64,000 nt of DNA, taken from JAJCYL01 sp965206015 (GTDB lineage: Bacteria > Bacteroidota > Bacteroidia > Cytophagales > Cyclobacteriaceae). The position numbers were made by a program, and so were the translations under genes. Below the pieces are notes generated by a model. The model saw only the letters and a list, made by a program, of their open reading frames with translations. It ran no database searches and had not been told where the DNA came from. Of this stretch, positions 17,417 to 27,009 are shown in pieces; positions within the stretch are counted from its first letter, which is position 1, and the number at the start of each line of letters is the position of its first letter. Location: assembly GCA_965206015.1 (NCBI GenBank), contig CBDBIW010000014.1, positions 372,001 through 436,000 on the forward strand, in the 5' to 3' direction.

Positions 17417-19036
17417 TTATAGCAACGATACAACTTTTGGCCATCCGGCAAATTGCTCCGCATCATCAGAGCTGACATCCATATACCTTGGCCAACACTC
17501 AAAGGTCACTTCTTTTTTTGATTTTTTGAACCTGATTAAACCATAACCGGCACCATTGGAATGCGTGTCCGGGTTAGCATAAGAATGCATGGTGATTTTA
17601 TTATCGAAACCATCCCGATACCTCCCAGTCCAGGGCAAAGTCTCATTGTTGTTTTGTCCAGCCTGCTCATTCTCTGGCCACCACCATCTGCTGTAATAAT
17701 TATTCACAATGGCCGGAACAACAAATGCCCAGGGCCCATCGTCGTATTCATCTATTCCTTGTTTGATCACGGTGGCCAAGTGTTGGTCACCGGCAATATG
17801 AACAGCATTTGCTTTTTTTATAGCACGCAGTGCTTTATTTCTACCGGTCTGGGGCCATCCATTAGAATCCATATCCGCATGTAAGCGATTTCCTTTCTCC
17901 CCGTGAAGATGAGCTCCCCCGCAAAATCCTGTTTGTGACAATACCGCTTTCATAGCTACATTTTCATGCGGCCTGCTCCACCGGTCTAAAAATTCCAATT
18001 GTCGATTGCCAAGTAAAACAAGACCTTCAACATCGACTGACGTGGGGTTATAGTTGGGATTCCTAATATGATCGGGTCGCGGCCCTTGTTGAGGTATTTT
18101 GTCCTTTGGGCCCGATTTAAATTTTCGATCTTCTATAATCGCAAAATCAACACCACCAACAATCAAATTGGTATAATAGACACCTATTCCTTGCTGAATT
18201 GGTGTATTATCAAAAGGATCAGGAAGATGGGCCGTTTGACATCGCTCTACCATCTTTACATACTCATGGTGATAGAAATATCCCCCATCACCCCCGGCCG
18301 GGGAAGAAGCTATTTTTCCACTTTCACCCCACAAATTACCTTGTCCAATGTCGTGGTCGTCAGGAATGGTAATGCATGGTCTTTCTCTGAAAAGTTCCCT
18401 GAACTGCATGCCGAACTTAAGCCAGGCTGCAGTATGCTCTTTGTGGTCATAAGACTGATCCCCAGCAAAAAAAACCAAATCTGGATTCTGATAATTGATA
18501 TTATGAACGTAGTTCTTTCTGTCACCTCTATCCTTATTGCTGTTGCACGACAGTGCTGCCATGACAATTTCGTCTTTTTGACTTGGGTCCTTTCTAATCA
18601 GTCCTTCAAATGAAGCCTTTTCTCCATGTAGTAACCGATACCGAACGTCTACAGATTGATCCCAATTATCAACACGAAAAAGTGCTGACCAGCCTATGTC
18701 GTTGATTTTTTCTCTCTTTATTTCTTCCCAGTTCTCATCTGCTAAAATCTGCAAACTGACCTCTCTTGATTCATTTGGGTACAAGGGGAAAAATTGAGCT
18801 GAAAGTTTCAGTTGTTGATTAGCAACAGTATAAATTCCAAACGCTATTACGGAATCTCTATTGGCCTTTAGATCGACAATTGGATTAACGGCTCTATTCC
18901 ACCAATCATTTGTAGCCAGGGTGTCAACCCCTTCAAAAGGAGCCAGTACAGGGGGTGTCATCTCGTGATTTTGATCCGGAATTGTGCATGCAAAACCCGA
19001 TACAGCTATTAAAGCGGGTAAGAAGAATTTATTCAT
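17417..19036 (-). CDS. PhoD-like alkaline phosphatase/phosphodiesterase lipoprotein
   Basis: 539 aa with a lipoprotein signal (LIAVSGFAC, Cys17). The metallophosphoesterase core shows AALSCNSNKD, DLVFFAGDQSYDH, ITIPDDHDIGQGN (the D-D-H-D metal cluster of PhoD enzymes), AVLSQTGFCGG, and VHIAGDQHLATV with the late His ligands. PhoD enzymes cleave phosphomono- and phosphodiesters outside the cytoplasm, using Fe and Ca in the studied cases. A beta-rich N-terminal domain of about 150 residues precedes the core. As a lipoprotein it probably sits on the outer membrane. No phosphate-regulon box was identified. The substrate is unknown. Confidence 0.88.
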   Translation of the reverse strand: MNKFFLPALIAVSGFACTIPDQNHEMTPPVLAPFEGVDTLATNDWWNRAVNPIVDLKANRDSVIAFGIYTVANQQLKLSAQFFPLYPNESREVSLQILADENWEEIKREKINDIGWSALFRVDNWDQSVDVRYRLLHGEKASFEGLIRKDPSQKDEIVMAALSCNSNKDRGDRKNYVHNINYQNPDLVFFAGDQSYDHKEHTAAWLKFGMQFRELFRERPCITIPDDHDIGQGNLWGESGKIASSPAGGDGGYFYHHEYVKMVERCQTAHLPDPFDNTPIQQGIGVYYTNLIVGGVDFAIIEDRKFKSGPKDKIPQQGPRPDHIRNPNYNPTSVDVEGLVLLGNRQLEFLDRWSRPHENVAMKAVLSQTGFCGGAHLHGEKGNRLHADMDSNGWPQTGRNKALRAIKKANAVHIAGDQHLATVIKQGIDEYDDGPWAFVVPAIVNNYYSRWWWPENEQAGQNNNETLPWTGRYRDGFDNKITMHSYANPDTHSNGAGYGLIRFKKSKKEVTFECWPRYMDVSSDDAEQFAGWPKVVSLL

Positions 19037-19117
19037 AATTCACTTGATTACTCTTATTGAAAATTATTGGAAAGTTAAATCAAATGCACTAGAAATAATA
19101 AATCCTATTTGTTATTT

Positions 19118-20170
19118 CTAAACGGGCCCAAATGCTGGATTGTAAACCGCCTTCACTGTGATATCGTCAAAGAAGACCAGACCAGTAGTGTTTGGTAAGA
19201 ATGCGAGAATAATACTCACCACAGCGGATGTGTTGGGGTAGTATGGAATTGTAAATGTCTGAGTTTGAAAAACACTGGTCCCGGTAAAAGTTTCTTTAGC
19301 TTCAGTTGTGGCAAAGGATAAGATTTCGTTGTCCTTGTCAAATCCTCCTGCCAGAGCAACCCCTCCTCCTTCAACGTTCTGCATTCTGAATTTTACTTCA
19401 ACGATTATGTCGGCAGTCTGAGGAACGTCATTTAGTTCATCAGTTCGGAATCTCCAGAATAAAGTCTCATCGAATTCTTTTGTCGTCTCAAGACCAAGCG
19501 AAAAATTACCTGATGCAGCAGCCTGAGAAGTTCTGAATCCTTTCACGGCGGATTTATTTAGAAAATCCTGGGTGGTAATGAATGACCACCCTTCGCCTGA
19601 TTCTTCTAAACCAGAATTGATCTCCACAATCATCTCTTCAGTTTTTCCAGACAGCCATGGGGGTTGTTCTGTTGTCTCATCGAACAGTTCGTCAAAAAGA
19701 TATGTCTTTAACAGTGGAGTAAACCTATTGTATGGACCTAGCGTTCCGGTTTCCATAACACTTTTCACTAAACCATTTTCAAAAAGATCATCACGATGAG
19801 GCCTATCCAATAATGCGTGACCCATTTCGTGAAAAACCAGGGCTTCACGACTGGCATCGGATTGCTGAATCCAGCATCGATCACTGCGTCTAATTGTAAT
19901 GGAGTTTTTACTGTCAGAAAATGCTGAGGCCCTTCCACAGATTAATTCATTATCATCAATGTTCTCAAGTGAAAAAGTGGCTTCAAACCCCTTGAAATCA
20001 AAAGACGCACTTCTTATTGCGGCCTCCTCTACAAATGACTCAATAAAAGGGTTGATCTCTGCCTCTATATTTTCCGAAACTTCATCCAGTGATGCCGACC
20101 CGTCATCGCTACAAGAAATGATGACCACGCTGGCTACTAAAATTCTTACCGGGCTTAAAAATTGATTCAT
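19118..20170 (-). CDS. Lipoprotein zinc metallopeptidase, unassigned family
   Basis: 350 aa with a lipobox-type signal (RILVASVVIISC, then a Ser/Asp-rich spacer). The protease signature VFHEMGHALLDRPH carries HExxH plus a further His seven residues on, reminiscent of metzincin or M10/M12-like sites but not an exact fit. Residues before it (INPFIESFVEEAAIRS and ITIRRSDRCW) form the N-lobe. The last 150 residues are a beta-sandwich-like domain, perhaps substrate-binding or structural. It is probably surface-exposed. No partner gene. The dead gene at 20415 is transcribed away from it; the 245-nt gap shows nothing beyond AT-rich direct repeats. Confidence 0.75.
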   Translation of the reverse strand: MNQFLSPVRILVASVVIISCSDDGSASLDEVSENIEAEINPFIESFVEEAAIRSASFDFKGFEATFSLENIDDNELICGRASAFSDSKNSITIRRSDRCWIQQSDASREALVFHEMGHALLDRPHRDDLFENGLVKSVMETGTLGPYNRFTPLLKTYLFDELFDETTEQPPWLSGKTEEMIVEINSGLEESGEGWSFITTQDFLNKSAVKGFRTSQAAASGNFSLGLETTKEFDETLFWRFRTDELNDVPQTADIIVEVKFRMQNVEGGGVALAGGFDKDNEILSFATTEAKETFTGTSVFQTQTFTIPYYPNTSAVVSIILAFLPNTTGLVFFDDITVKAVYNPAFGPV

Positions 20171-20414
20171 TGATATTATTTGGGCTTAAAACAATCTTCT
20201 TTAAAAATTCACCCCCCAAGTTAATTCAAAAGTAATCCAACTTGTCTGAATGAAAGAAAATCCGTCAAATATTTCACCCTGCTGCAATTTGCGATAGTGA
20301 ATCCATCTTAACTTTTACTTAACTCATTTAACTTTTCAATAAATCCTCTTAACGATGGTTTAACCGTATTTCATATAGTTCCGGAAGACCTTTGTCTCTC
20401 AAAACTCCAAAACT

Positions 20415-20848
20415 ATGAACCATAAATTCGTTCTGATCTTATTTTCATGAATTATCTCTCTCGACAGCTTTTCACAATACAGACGGGAGGTAAAAAACGT
20501 TGCCATTTTTATTCATGGGGGTGTTGAATTATTTGATTTCGCCGGACCTGGAGAAGTGTTTGTCGCCGCTGGCTTCAATAGCCCAGCTTTGGATTTCAAT
20601 GTATATACCGTTGCTGTGACAACAGATGAAGTGGTTAGCCAGACATTTCTCAAGGTAATTCCTAATTACACTTTGGACAATTGTTCACCGCCCGATGTTA
20701 TTGTTTTAACCGGTGGGGCAACTGGAATACCCCTCAAAGACCCCAGGGATATAAATTGGATCAAAAAAAGCCAATAATAATTCCGAAATTAACCTTTCTG
20801 TATGCACGGGAGCATTATTTACAAACAACCCCTTGGTAAGGATATAAA
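20415..20848 (+). pseudogene. Dead DJ-1/PfpI (GlxA-like) family gene
   Basis: The frame from ATG 20415 starts with a hydrophobic signal (MNHKFVLILFS), then an in-frame TGA. It continues VKNVAIFIHGGVELFDFAGP..EVFVAAGF, which is the glutamine-amidotransferase-like domain opening of GlxA/DJ-1 proteins. DVIVLTGGATGIPLKDPR..INWIKK follows, then a one-base shift near 20775, then NNSEINLSVCTGA, the nucleophile-elbow Cys region. After that the sequence collapses. At least two lesions plus a lost C-terminal half. The signal peptide would make it a secreted member, as is common in Bacteroidota. Confidence 0.75.
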
Positions 20849-21068
20849 AATTTATGGTCTTTTTCCAGAAGAAAAAGCAGATATAAGCTGATAGGAAATA
20901 GGAAAAGAGAGTTGCCTTTGTGCAGAAATCCGCTAGGTGTACGGGCAAAACGAGTTTTTAACTGTTTTTCTTTTCCGTCCATCAATTAACTCTTCATTCG
21001 ATCCTACTCAGTATTGCAAAACAACTGGTTTTAACTTTCCTTCAAATTATCAACTAAAATATTAAAAC

Positions 21069-22676
21069 ATGAAGAAGGTCACTTTTGATAGCCTGTTGTT
21101 GCTCTGCATTATCATTATGTCATTGAGCATAGCTGGATCTGATGCATACGGACAAAAACAGCTATCTAAAAAGCAGATTGCCGCTTTAAAGAATGGGGCA
21201 TCCAATAAAGTATTAGCCAATGCTAAGATGACTCAGGTCATGGTCGATAAGGTTTTCAGTTTTTCGGAATTGGGTTTCCAGGAATTTGAAACATCCAAGT
21301 ACTTGACAGGAATCCTTGAAGAAAATGGGTTTGAAATTGAAACGGGAATTTCTGGTGTACCAACCGCTTGGTTTGCTAAGTGGGGATCTGGTAAGCCGGT
21401 GATTACATTAGGTAGTGACATTGATTGTATTCCTAAAGCATCTCAAAAGCCAGGAATTGCCTATCATGATCCCTTAGTAGAAGGAGCTCCTGGACATGGA
21501 GAGGGTCACAATAGTGGTGTTCCAGTCAATATTACGGCGGCATTAGCAGTGAAAGAAATAATGGAGAGGGATGGTTTGTCTGGTACACTGATATTATGGC
21601 CAGGTGTTGCAGAAGAACTAGTAGCAACTAAAGCCTATTACACACGCGACGGATATTTTGACAATGTGGATATATCCATTTTTACCCACGTCAGCAGCAA
21701 TCTGGCGGTTTCTTATGGCCAGGCCCGGGGTACTGGACTGATCTCAGTGGAGTACACTTTTGACGGTGAAGCGGCGCATGCCGCTGGCAGCCCCTGGAGA
21801 GGTAGAAGTGCAGCAGATGCAGTTGAATTGATGAATATTGGCTGGAATTATCAGCGTGAGCACCTTCATCCTCTGCAGCGTTCACATTCGGTAATTACCA
21901 ATGGTGGTGACCAACCTAATGTTGTTCCGTCCAAGGCTTCAATCTGGTACTACTTCAGAAACATTAGGTATCGTGAAATTATGGCTATGTATGAAAAGGC
22001 CAATAAAATAGCCGATGGTGCAGCCCTGATGACCAGTACGTCTGTATCAAGAAGAGTTTTAGGTAGTGCATGGCCTCGCCATTTCAACAAAGTTGTTGCC
22101 GAAACTATGTATGAGAATATTAAGTCTGTTGGTTTACCAGTATGGGACAATAATGATCAAACCCTGGCAAAGGCCTTGCAAAAAGAAGTTGATTCCAAAG
22201 AAGAGGAAGGACTTGCTTCTGAATTGAGTGAATTAGGACTGCCAACCAAAAATCCAATCAGTGGCGGATCTGACGACATTGGTGATATTTCATGGAAATT
22301 ACCAACTGTGACGCTAAGATTTCCTTCAAACATTCCAGGTTTGCAGGGGCATCACTGGTCAAATGCTGTGGCAATGGCCACTCCCATAGCTCATAAAGGT
22401 GCTACAGCAGGAGCACGGGTAGTTGCTATGACATTACTTGATTTCTTGACCCGGCCAGTGTTGGTTGACCAGGCTTGGACATATTTCAAGGACGTTCAGG
22501 GAATGGAAACGGAGTATCAGCCGATGATCTCTAAGGAAGAAAAACCTGCGATTTATCTCAATACCGGGATTATGAATGAATTCAAGCCTCAGTTGGAGAA
22601 ATTCTACTATGATGAGTCTAAATATGATACTTATCTGGAGCAGCTTGGTATATCCTATCCAACTGTAAAGGAGTAA
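21069..22676 (+). CDS. Secreted M20-family amidohydrolase (AbgB-like)
   Basis: 535 aa with a signal peptide (LLLLCIIIMSLSIAGSDAYG). The metallopeptidase core shows FSFSELGFQEFETSK, GSDIDCIPKA, the metal site GEGHNSG, GVAEELVATK with the catalytic Glu pair, and the dimerisation domain YTFDGEAAHAAGSPWRGRSA. The late ligand region is near FPSNIPGLQGHHWSN. This matches the p-aminobenzoyl-glutamate hydrolase subunit B (AbgB) branch, which cleaves acylated amino acids or peptides. The natural substrate here is unknown, and a periplasmic location is inferred from the signal. Single gene, longer than cytosolic AbgB because of the signal and a C-terminal tail. Confidence 0.88.
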   Translation: MKKVTFDSLLLLCIIIMSLSIAGSDAYGQKQLSKKQIAALKNGASNKVLANAKMTQVMVDKVFSFSELGFQEFETSKYLTGILEENGFEIETGISGVPTAWFAKWGSGKPVITLGSDIDCIPKASQKPGIAYHDPLVEGAPGHGEGHNSGVPVNITAALAVKEIMERDGLSGTLILWPGVAEELVATKAYYTRDGYFDNVDISIFTHVSSNLAVSYGQARGTGLISVEYTFDGEAAHAAGSPWRGRSAADAVELMNIGWNYQREHLHPLQRSHSVITNGGDQPNVVPSKASIWYYFRNIRYREIMAMYEKANKIADGAALMTSTSVSRRVLGSAWPRHFNKVVAETMYENIKSVGLPVWDNNDQTLAKALQKEVDSKEEEGLASELSELGLPTKNPISGGSDDIGDISWKLPTVTLRFPSNIPGLQGHHWSNAVAMATPIAHKGATAGARVVAMTLLDFLTRPVLVDQAWTYFKDVQGMETEYQPMISKEEKPAIYLNTGIMNEFKPQLEKFYYDESKYDTYLEQLGISYPTVKE

Positions 22677-22692
22677 CTGAAGAAAGAATAAA

Positions 22693-22767
22693 ACGGGGGT
22701 TTGCTTGGACAAAATCCAAAGCCCAAATGTAAAAACCAGACCTCAAAAGCATTTGGATGACCCCCGT
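22693..22767. other. Three-way-junction-like structured element
   Basis: An 8-bp outer stem (ACGGGGGT 22693-22700 with ACCCCCGT 22760-22767) encloses two inner hairpins. One is TTGGA/TCCAA (22705-22719) and the other CCAAATG/CATTTGG (22723-22756). No U-run follows, so it is not a simple terminator. It lies 16 nt after the amidohydrolase stop. No known riboswitch or small RNA was recognised. Confidence 0.4.
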
Positions 22768-22951
22768 ATATTGATGATTATGTTCGTTGATTAGTGGCAT
22801 TGTTTTGTTTAATTCTACTCTAATATACTGGCGAAATGGACATAATTCTGGCTATTTTGATGAATCCGATCATTAGTCAGGCGAGTATGTCCATTTATTA
22901 GTTTAACTGTATTAATTATATTTATTCCATCAATAATTATATCAGAAAACG

Positions 22952-23272
22952 TTGGGAAAGCATCTGATTTTTGAAAGCAAACAGGCAGGTTTTGACGTAA
23001 TTCCCGCCGGGGAAAAAGTCAAAATCACAATAGAAGGGGAGGCGATTTGTTTAGTCAATAACAACAATGCTCTTCATGCACTATCCAATTCATGTCCGCA
23101 TTTAGGTGAATCTCTGGTAAAAGGCACCTTGAATTTTACTGGAGAAATCGTTTGTCCCTGGCATAGCTATAGGTTTAATCTCAAATCCGGGGAGGAATCT
23201 TCACGCCGGTGTCGGGATGTTAGAATATTTAGAATGACCGAAGAAGCGGGAGCTATTTATATTGATATATAA
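22952..23272 (+). CDS. Small Rieske-type [2Fe-2S] ferredoxin
   Basis: 106 aa. Both Rieske motifs are present: CPHLGESL near residue 50 (C-x-H) and CPWHSYRF near 72 (C-x-x-H), spaced as in ferredoxins of the NirD/BphF type. No membrane anchor. The only in-frame start is TTG at 22952, because a TAA lies just upstream. It could carry electrons for an oxygenase or act as a small nitrite-reductase-like subunit, but no oxygenase is adjacent. Its stop is 1 nt from the convergent nspC stop. Confidence 0.87.
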   Translation: MGKHLIFESKQAGFDVIPAGEKVKITIEGEAICLVNNNNALHALSNSCPHLGESLVKGTLNFTGEIVCPWHSYRFNLKSGEESSRRCRDVRIFRMTEEAGAIYIDI

Positions 23273-23273
23273 A

Positions 23274-24419
23274 TTACGATAGCCGGCCCTTATAGTCCGA
23301 ATATCCGAATTCCTTTGCCAATTCAAATGAATCATCCACCCTCCAGATACCAATTGACGGATGACCAACCCCATTAAAAGTTGAGGTCTTTACCATTGTA
23401 TAATGTATCATATCTAGGAAAATGATCTGGTCTCCCGGTGTCAATTCTTTTTCAAAAGAGTATTCTTTCATAAAGTCTCCTGCGAGGCAGCTTAGCCCTC
23501 CTAACCTGTAAGTTGGCTTGCCTGCAATAACTTGAGAGGACGCTCCCTCAACCTTGGGTTTATACGGCATTTCCAGACAGTCAGGCATATGGCAAGTGAA
23601 TGAAGTGTCTAAAATAGCTGTCTTAACACCATGATTCTCAACAATGTCTAATACGGTTGAAAACAGATTGCCTGTTTCCCAGGCGATAGCACTGCCAGGT
23701 TCAAGAATGACCTGGACATTATGTTTTTCCCTAAAAAGTTTTAGCAGCTGAATTAAGTGTTCCGTATCATAATCTTTTCTGGTCATTAAATGACCGCCTC
23801 CCATGTTGACCCATTTGATTTGTGGTAGAAGGTGTCCAAATTTTGATTCAAATACTTGTAGGACCTTTTCCAAAGCATAGGATGAGGACTCGCACAGCAC
23901 ATGAAAGTGCAATCCTTCTATAGCGGTTGGCAGTCCATCTTTTAAATGCTCTTGTGTCAGACCAAGCCTTGAATGGGGAGATGCAGGATTGTAGAGATCC
24001 GTGGAAACGTCTGAGTATTCGGGGTTCACCCTTATCCCGCAAGAAATATTGTGGGTTTTTGATGAGGCGGCCTGTGGTTTGAATTTTTCAAATTGATTCA
24101 AGGAATTGAAGGTAATGTGGCTACTATAGCTCATTAATTCTCCGAACTCTTTACCCAAATATGCGGGGGAATAAGTATGGGCTTTTACTCCTATTTCTTG
24201 ATAACAAAGCTTTGCCTCATTGAGTGAACTTGCTGTTGCTCCGTTTAGATATTCTCTGACAATTGGGAAAGTGCTCCACATAGCAAATCCCTTGAAAGCC
24301 AGGGTGATCTCAATACCTGCAGAATCCTTCACGGCCTTAATGAGGCTAAGGTTCCTTCTTAATAATTGCTCATCAAGAACATAGCAAGGAGATGGTATTT
24401 TAGAATAATCGATTGGCAT
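23274..24419 (-). CDS. nspC: Carboxynorspermidine/carboxyspermidine decarboxylase
   Basis: 381 aa, fold-III PLP decarboxylase. The PLP Lys is in TLAFKGFAMWS near residue 44. GLHFHVLCESS, WVNMGGGHLM and a second-subunit Cys in FTCHMPDCLEMPY complete the site. The enzyme decarboxylates carboxyspermidine or carboxynorspermidine, the last step of the aspartate-semialdehyde-dependent polyamine route. The partner dehydrogenase gene lies directly upstream and overlaps by one base (TAATG), so both steps are encoded together. Gut and marine Bacteroidota use this route to make spermidine in place of SpeD/SpeE (established for the family). Confidence 0.93.
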   Translation of the reverse strand: MPIDYSKIPSPCYVLDEQLLRRNLSLIKAVKDSAGIEITLAFKGFAMWSTFPIVREYLNGATASSLNEAKLCYQEIGVKAHTYSPAYLGKEFGELMSYSSHITFNSLNQFEKFKPQAASSKTHNISCGIRVNPEYSDVSTDLYNPASPHSRLGLTQEHLKDGLPTAIEGLHFHVLCESSSYALEKVLQVFESKFGHLLPQIKWVNMGGGHLMTRKDYDTEHLIQLLKLFREKHNVQVILEPGSAIAWETGNLFSTVLDIVENHGVKTAILDTSFTCHMPDCLEMPYKPKVEGASSQVIAGKPTYRLGGLSCLAGDFMKEYSFEKELTPGDQIIFLDMIHYTMVKTSTFNGVGHPSIGIWRVDDSFELAKEFGYSDYKGRLS

Positions 24420-25624
24420 TAATCTACTTCAAGGTCCACATCATGAAGTTCATGCCAGGGAAGTCCATATTGTTCTAAGGCTTTCAGAAATGGGTCCGGA
24501 TTAAATTCTTCTACATTAAATACTCTGGCTCCTGACCATTTACCCGTTAAGACCATCATTGCTCCAATCATTGCTGGAACACCGGTGGTAAAAGACACGC
24601 CCTGTGCCCCGGTATCATTAAAAGCTTCCTGATGTTTACAATTGTTATAAATATAACAGGTCTTCTCAGTGCCATCTTTAATACCTCGAATTCTACAACC
24701 AATAGAAGTCTCACCAGCATAATTTTCTCCTAATTCGCCGGGGTCGGGAAGGACAACTTTCAAAAATTGTAAAGGGATTATTTCTTTTCCCCCATACATA
24801 ACAGGTTCAATGCCTGCCATACCGATGTTTTGAATTACTCTCAAGTGAGTAAGATATTCATCTCCAAAAGTCATCCAAAAACGAGCCCTTTTGAGGCTTG
24901 GGTAATTTTTGACAAGTGATTCGAGCTCTTCATGATAAATCAGATAGGAATTTTTAGGTCCGATATTAGGGTAGTTAAGCACTTTTTTAATTTCATGAGG
25001 TGCAGTTTCTACCCATTTATCATTTTCAAAATACTTACCTTTTTGAGTAACTTCTCTGATATTGATCTCAGGATTGAAATTAGTGGCAAATGCTTTTCCA
25101 TGGTCACCGGCATTGCAATCCACTATATCAAGAAAGTGCATCTCGTCAAAGTGGTGTTTGGCAGCATATGCAGTAAAAATACTTGTCACGCCTGGGTCAA
25201 ACCCCGACCCGAGTACTGCTGTTAAACCAGCCTCTTTAAATCTATCCTGATAAGCCCATTGCCATTTATATTCAAATTTGGCTTCATCTCTTGGCTCGTA
25301 ATTGGCGGTATCTAAATAATGAACCTTAGTTTCCAGGCAGGCATCCATTATGGTCAGGTACTGGTAAGGCAGAGCTACATTGATCACTATGTCTGGGTGA
25401 AATTGATTAATCAGTTCAATTAATTCTGAAACATTGTCCGCATCCACTTGGGCAGTTGCTACATTAACATCATATTTAGTTTTAACCGCATGGGCAATTT
25501 CATCACACTTGGACTTGGTTCTACTTGCCAACATGATCTGGGAGAAGACTTCGGGCACCTGTGCACATTTGAATGCCACCACGCGACCTACACCGCCAGC
25601 ACCTATTATCAGAACTTTAGACAT
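24419..25624 (-). CDS. Carboxynorspermidine/carboxyspermidine dehydrogenase (saccharopine-dehydrogenase family)
   Basis: 401 aa. The N-terminal Rossmann motif VLIIGAGGVGRVVAFK is followed by ASRTKSKCDEIA, the NADP phosphate-binding side. VLGSGFDPGVTSIFTAYA and DIVDCNAGDHGKAFATNFNPEINIRE are hallmark segments of the CANSDH group, as opposed to lysine-forming saccharopine dehydrogenase. It reductively condenses aspartate semialdehyde with putrescine or diaminopropane. The start ATG at 25624 is well placed. It is the first gene of the two-gene unit with nspC. I leave the symbol empty because usage differs (casdh, lys1). Confidence 0.9.
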   Translation of the reverse strand: MSKVLIIGAGGVGRVVAFKCAQVPEVFSQIMLASRTKSKCDEIAHAVKTKYDVNVATAQVDADNVSELIELINQFHPDIVINVALPYQYLTIMDACLETKVHYLDTANYEPRDEAKFEYKWQWAYQDRFKEAGLTAVLGSGFDPGVTSIFTAYAAKHHFDEMHFLDIVDCNAGDHGKAFATNFNPEINIREVTQKGKYFENDKWVETAPHEIKKVLNYPNIGPKNSYLIYHEELESLVKNYPSLKRARFWMTFGDEYLTHLRVIQNIGMAGIEPVMYGGKEIIPLQFLKVVLPDPGELGENYAGETSIGCRIRGIKDGTEKTCYIYNNCKHQEAFNDTGAQGVSFTTGVPAMIGAMMVLTGKWSGARVFNVEEFNPDPFLKALEQYGLPWHELHDVDLEVD

Positions 25625-25675
25625 TGGGTTAATTTATTAGCATGCAAATATGGGAGAATTTGAAGAAATGAATTG

Positions 25676-26678
25676 TTAGCACTTTGTGGAAGAACGACAA
25701 ACGCATTCAGCCCCGGGTATTGATGCGGGATTTACTCTAATCGCTTTCCTCACCTGGCCAGGAACAGTGATGGTAATTGTGATTGTAATGATTAAGATGG
25801 AAAAAAGAAATGGGACTGATGAAATTTCATTGGAATCCGGAAATAAACTTGAAATAGTTGCATTAATAGCTAAGAAACCTAAGGGGTTCCAAGCGCAAAT
25901 GCAATTTTTACAATCCAGGAATACTGTTTCCTGCTGCCCTTACAATAGCCCGTGGAGCAGCCCCAATATTTTGCGGATACCAAACTCTTTCAATTTTTTC
26001 TGAATATTAAAAGAAAGTAAACTATACAAAGCCAGGCAGGCTAAAATGAGTGCAACAGTAGAAATAAATACAGATATTGTAATATTATCAGCATTGACTT
26101 CAAAGAAACTATACTGTAAGTCAAAAGGTATTATTGAATCGAATCCAGGTACGATTGCAAAGTAGGTGAATAAAGTGCCAACAATAAAAGGGCTATGAAG
26201 CATTGTAGAATAGTCTCTATTAAGAATTGACCCCTAATTTGCCTTCTGGCTCCTCCCGTCACTTTTCCCAGCCCAATTTCCTTCAATCTTTTTGCTGCAC
26301 TGGTCACCACTATGTTCATAAAATTGAAACATGCCATTCCCAACAATAGACAGGCCATTATAATAAATGCTATTCTTCCATCTGGATGTAGATTCCATTC
26401 TATTGCCCCTCTGTATTATATGGTCTTAGAGCCAGTTCATTTAGCTGGATAGCTTCAAAACCTTGGATTTTCCACTCTGGATTACTGCCATGTTGAAGCA
26501 TAACCGGTTCATTAAAAACGTTCCCGATGAAACTTCTATTCGCTGATGTTTTACCCTTTTCTTCCAACCTCATATCGAATAATTCATGGATTTCTCCCTG
26601 GATTTCTTCAAAGTATCTCGGATTACAATACCATTTCAAAAATCGGTCTGCCCACTTGGGAGGTTTTGAATTGCTCAT
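25676..26678 (-). pseudogene. Decayed ADOP/FtsX-type ABC transporter permease
   Basis: The start at 26678 (MSNSKPPKWADRFLKWYCN) is the typical prefix domain of Bacteroidota FtsX-like permeases. After 26400 the frame breaks. A second frame gives FIIMACLLLGMACFNFMNIV and KRLKEIGLGKVTGG; a third gives ISVFISTVALILACLALYSL and KKLKEFGIRKILG. A fourth gives KQYSWIVKIAFALGTPLGFLAIN and VRKAIRVNPAS, the usual C-terminal close. Normal members have about 800 aa; here only about 330 codons are left, so the large periplasmic domain is deleted. ATG overlaps the stop of the PadR gene. Confidence 0.85.
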
Positions 26679-27009
26679 AGTGAGCAATTGAAGGTGAGCT
26701 TGGGGATTTTATTATAGCATGCAGCTCGAACTGTCATTGATTCATCAATTGCTTGTTTGCCCATTTTTGTTAAAGTGAATAACCTTTTTCGTCTTCCACC
26801 ACGTTGGTTGGTAGTGCCCCCATTCGTGAACTTGACAAGTCCTTTTCTTCCAATCGGCGTAAAACGGCATGCGCTGCACTGATGTTCAATTCACGACCTG
26901 TTTGTTTTTTGATTTCCTCAATAATGGCCACACCATAGGCTCCGTCGTAAAGTGAACCGGCTGCCAATAAGATGAAATCTTCAAGTTCTCCTAAATGAAT
27001 TCCTTTTAT
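26675..27009 (-). pseudogene. Decayed PadR-family transcriptional regulator
   Basis: Reading: KGIHLGELEDFILLAAGSLYDGAYGVAIIEEIKKQTGRELNISAAHAVLRRLEEK in segments, a frame break after SSRMG, then GATTNQRGGRRKRLFTLTKMGKQAI. This is a winged-helix PadR regulator of the kind paired with FtsX-like permeases. The expected ATG appears as ATA at 27009. The frame shift lies near 26815. Its original stop overlaps the permease start (ATGA), the usual coupled layout, so regulator and transporter died together. Confidence 0.85.

Noticed and set aside
17561..18613. + frames of 107 and 181 codons opposite the PhoD gene
   Set aside because: No family look, and they oppose a clear metallophosphoesterase frame with all motifs.
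25686..26003. 105-codon + frame with a hydrophobic middle
   Set aside because: It is the antisense of the C-terminal part of the decayed FtsX-type permease, which reads well on the minus strand.
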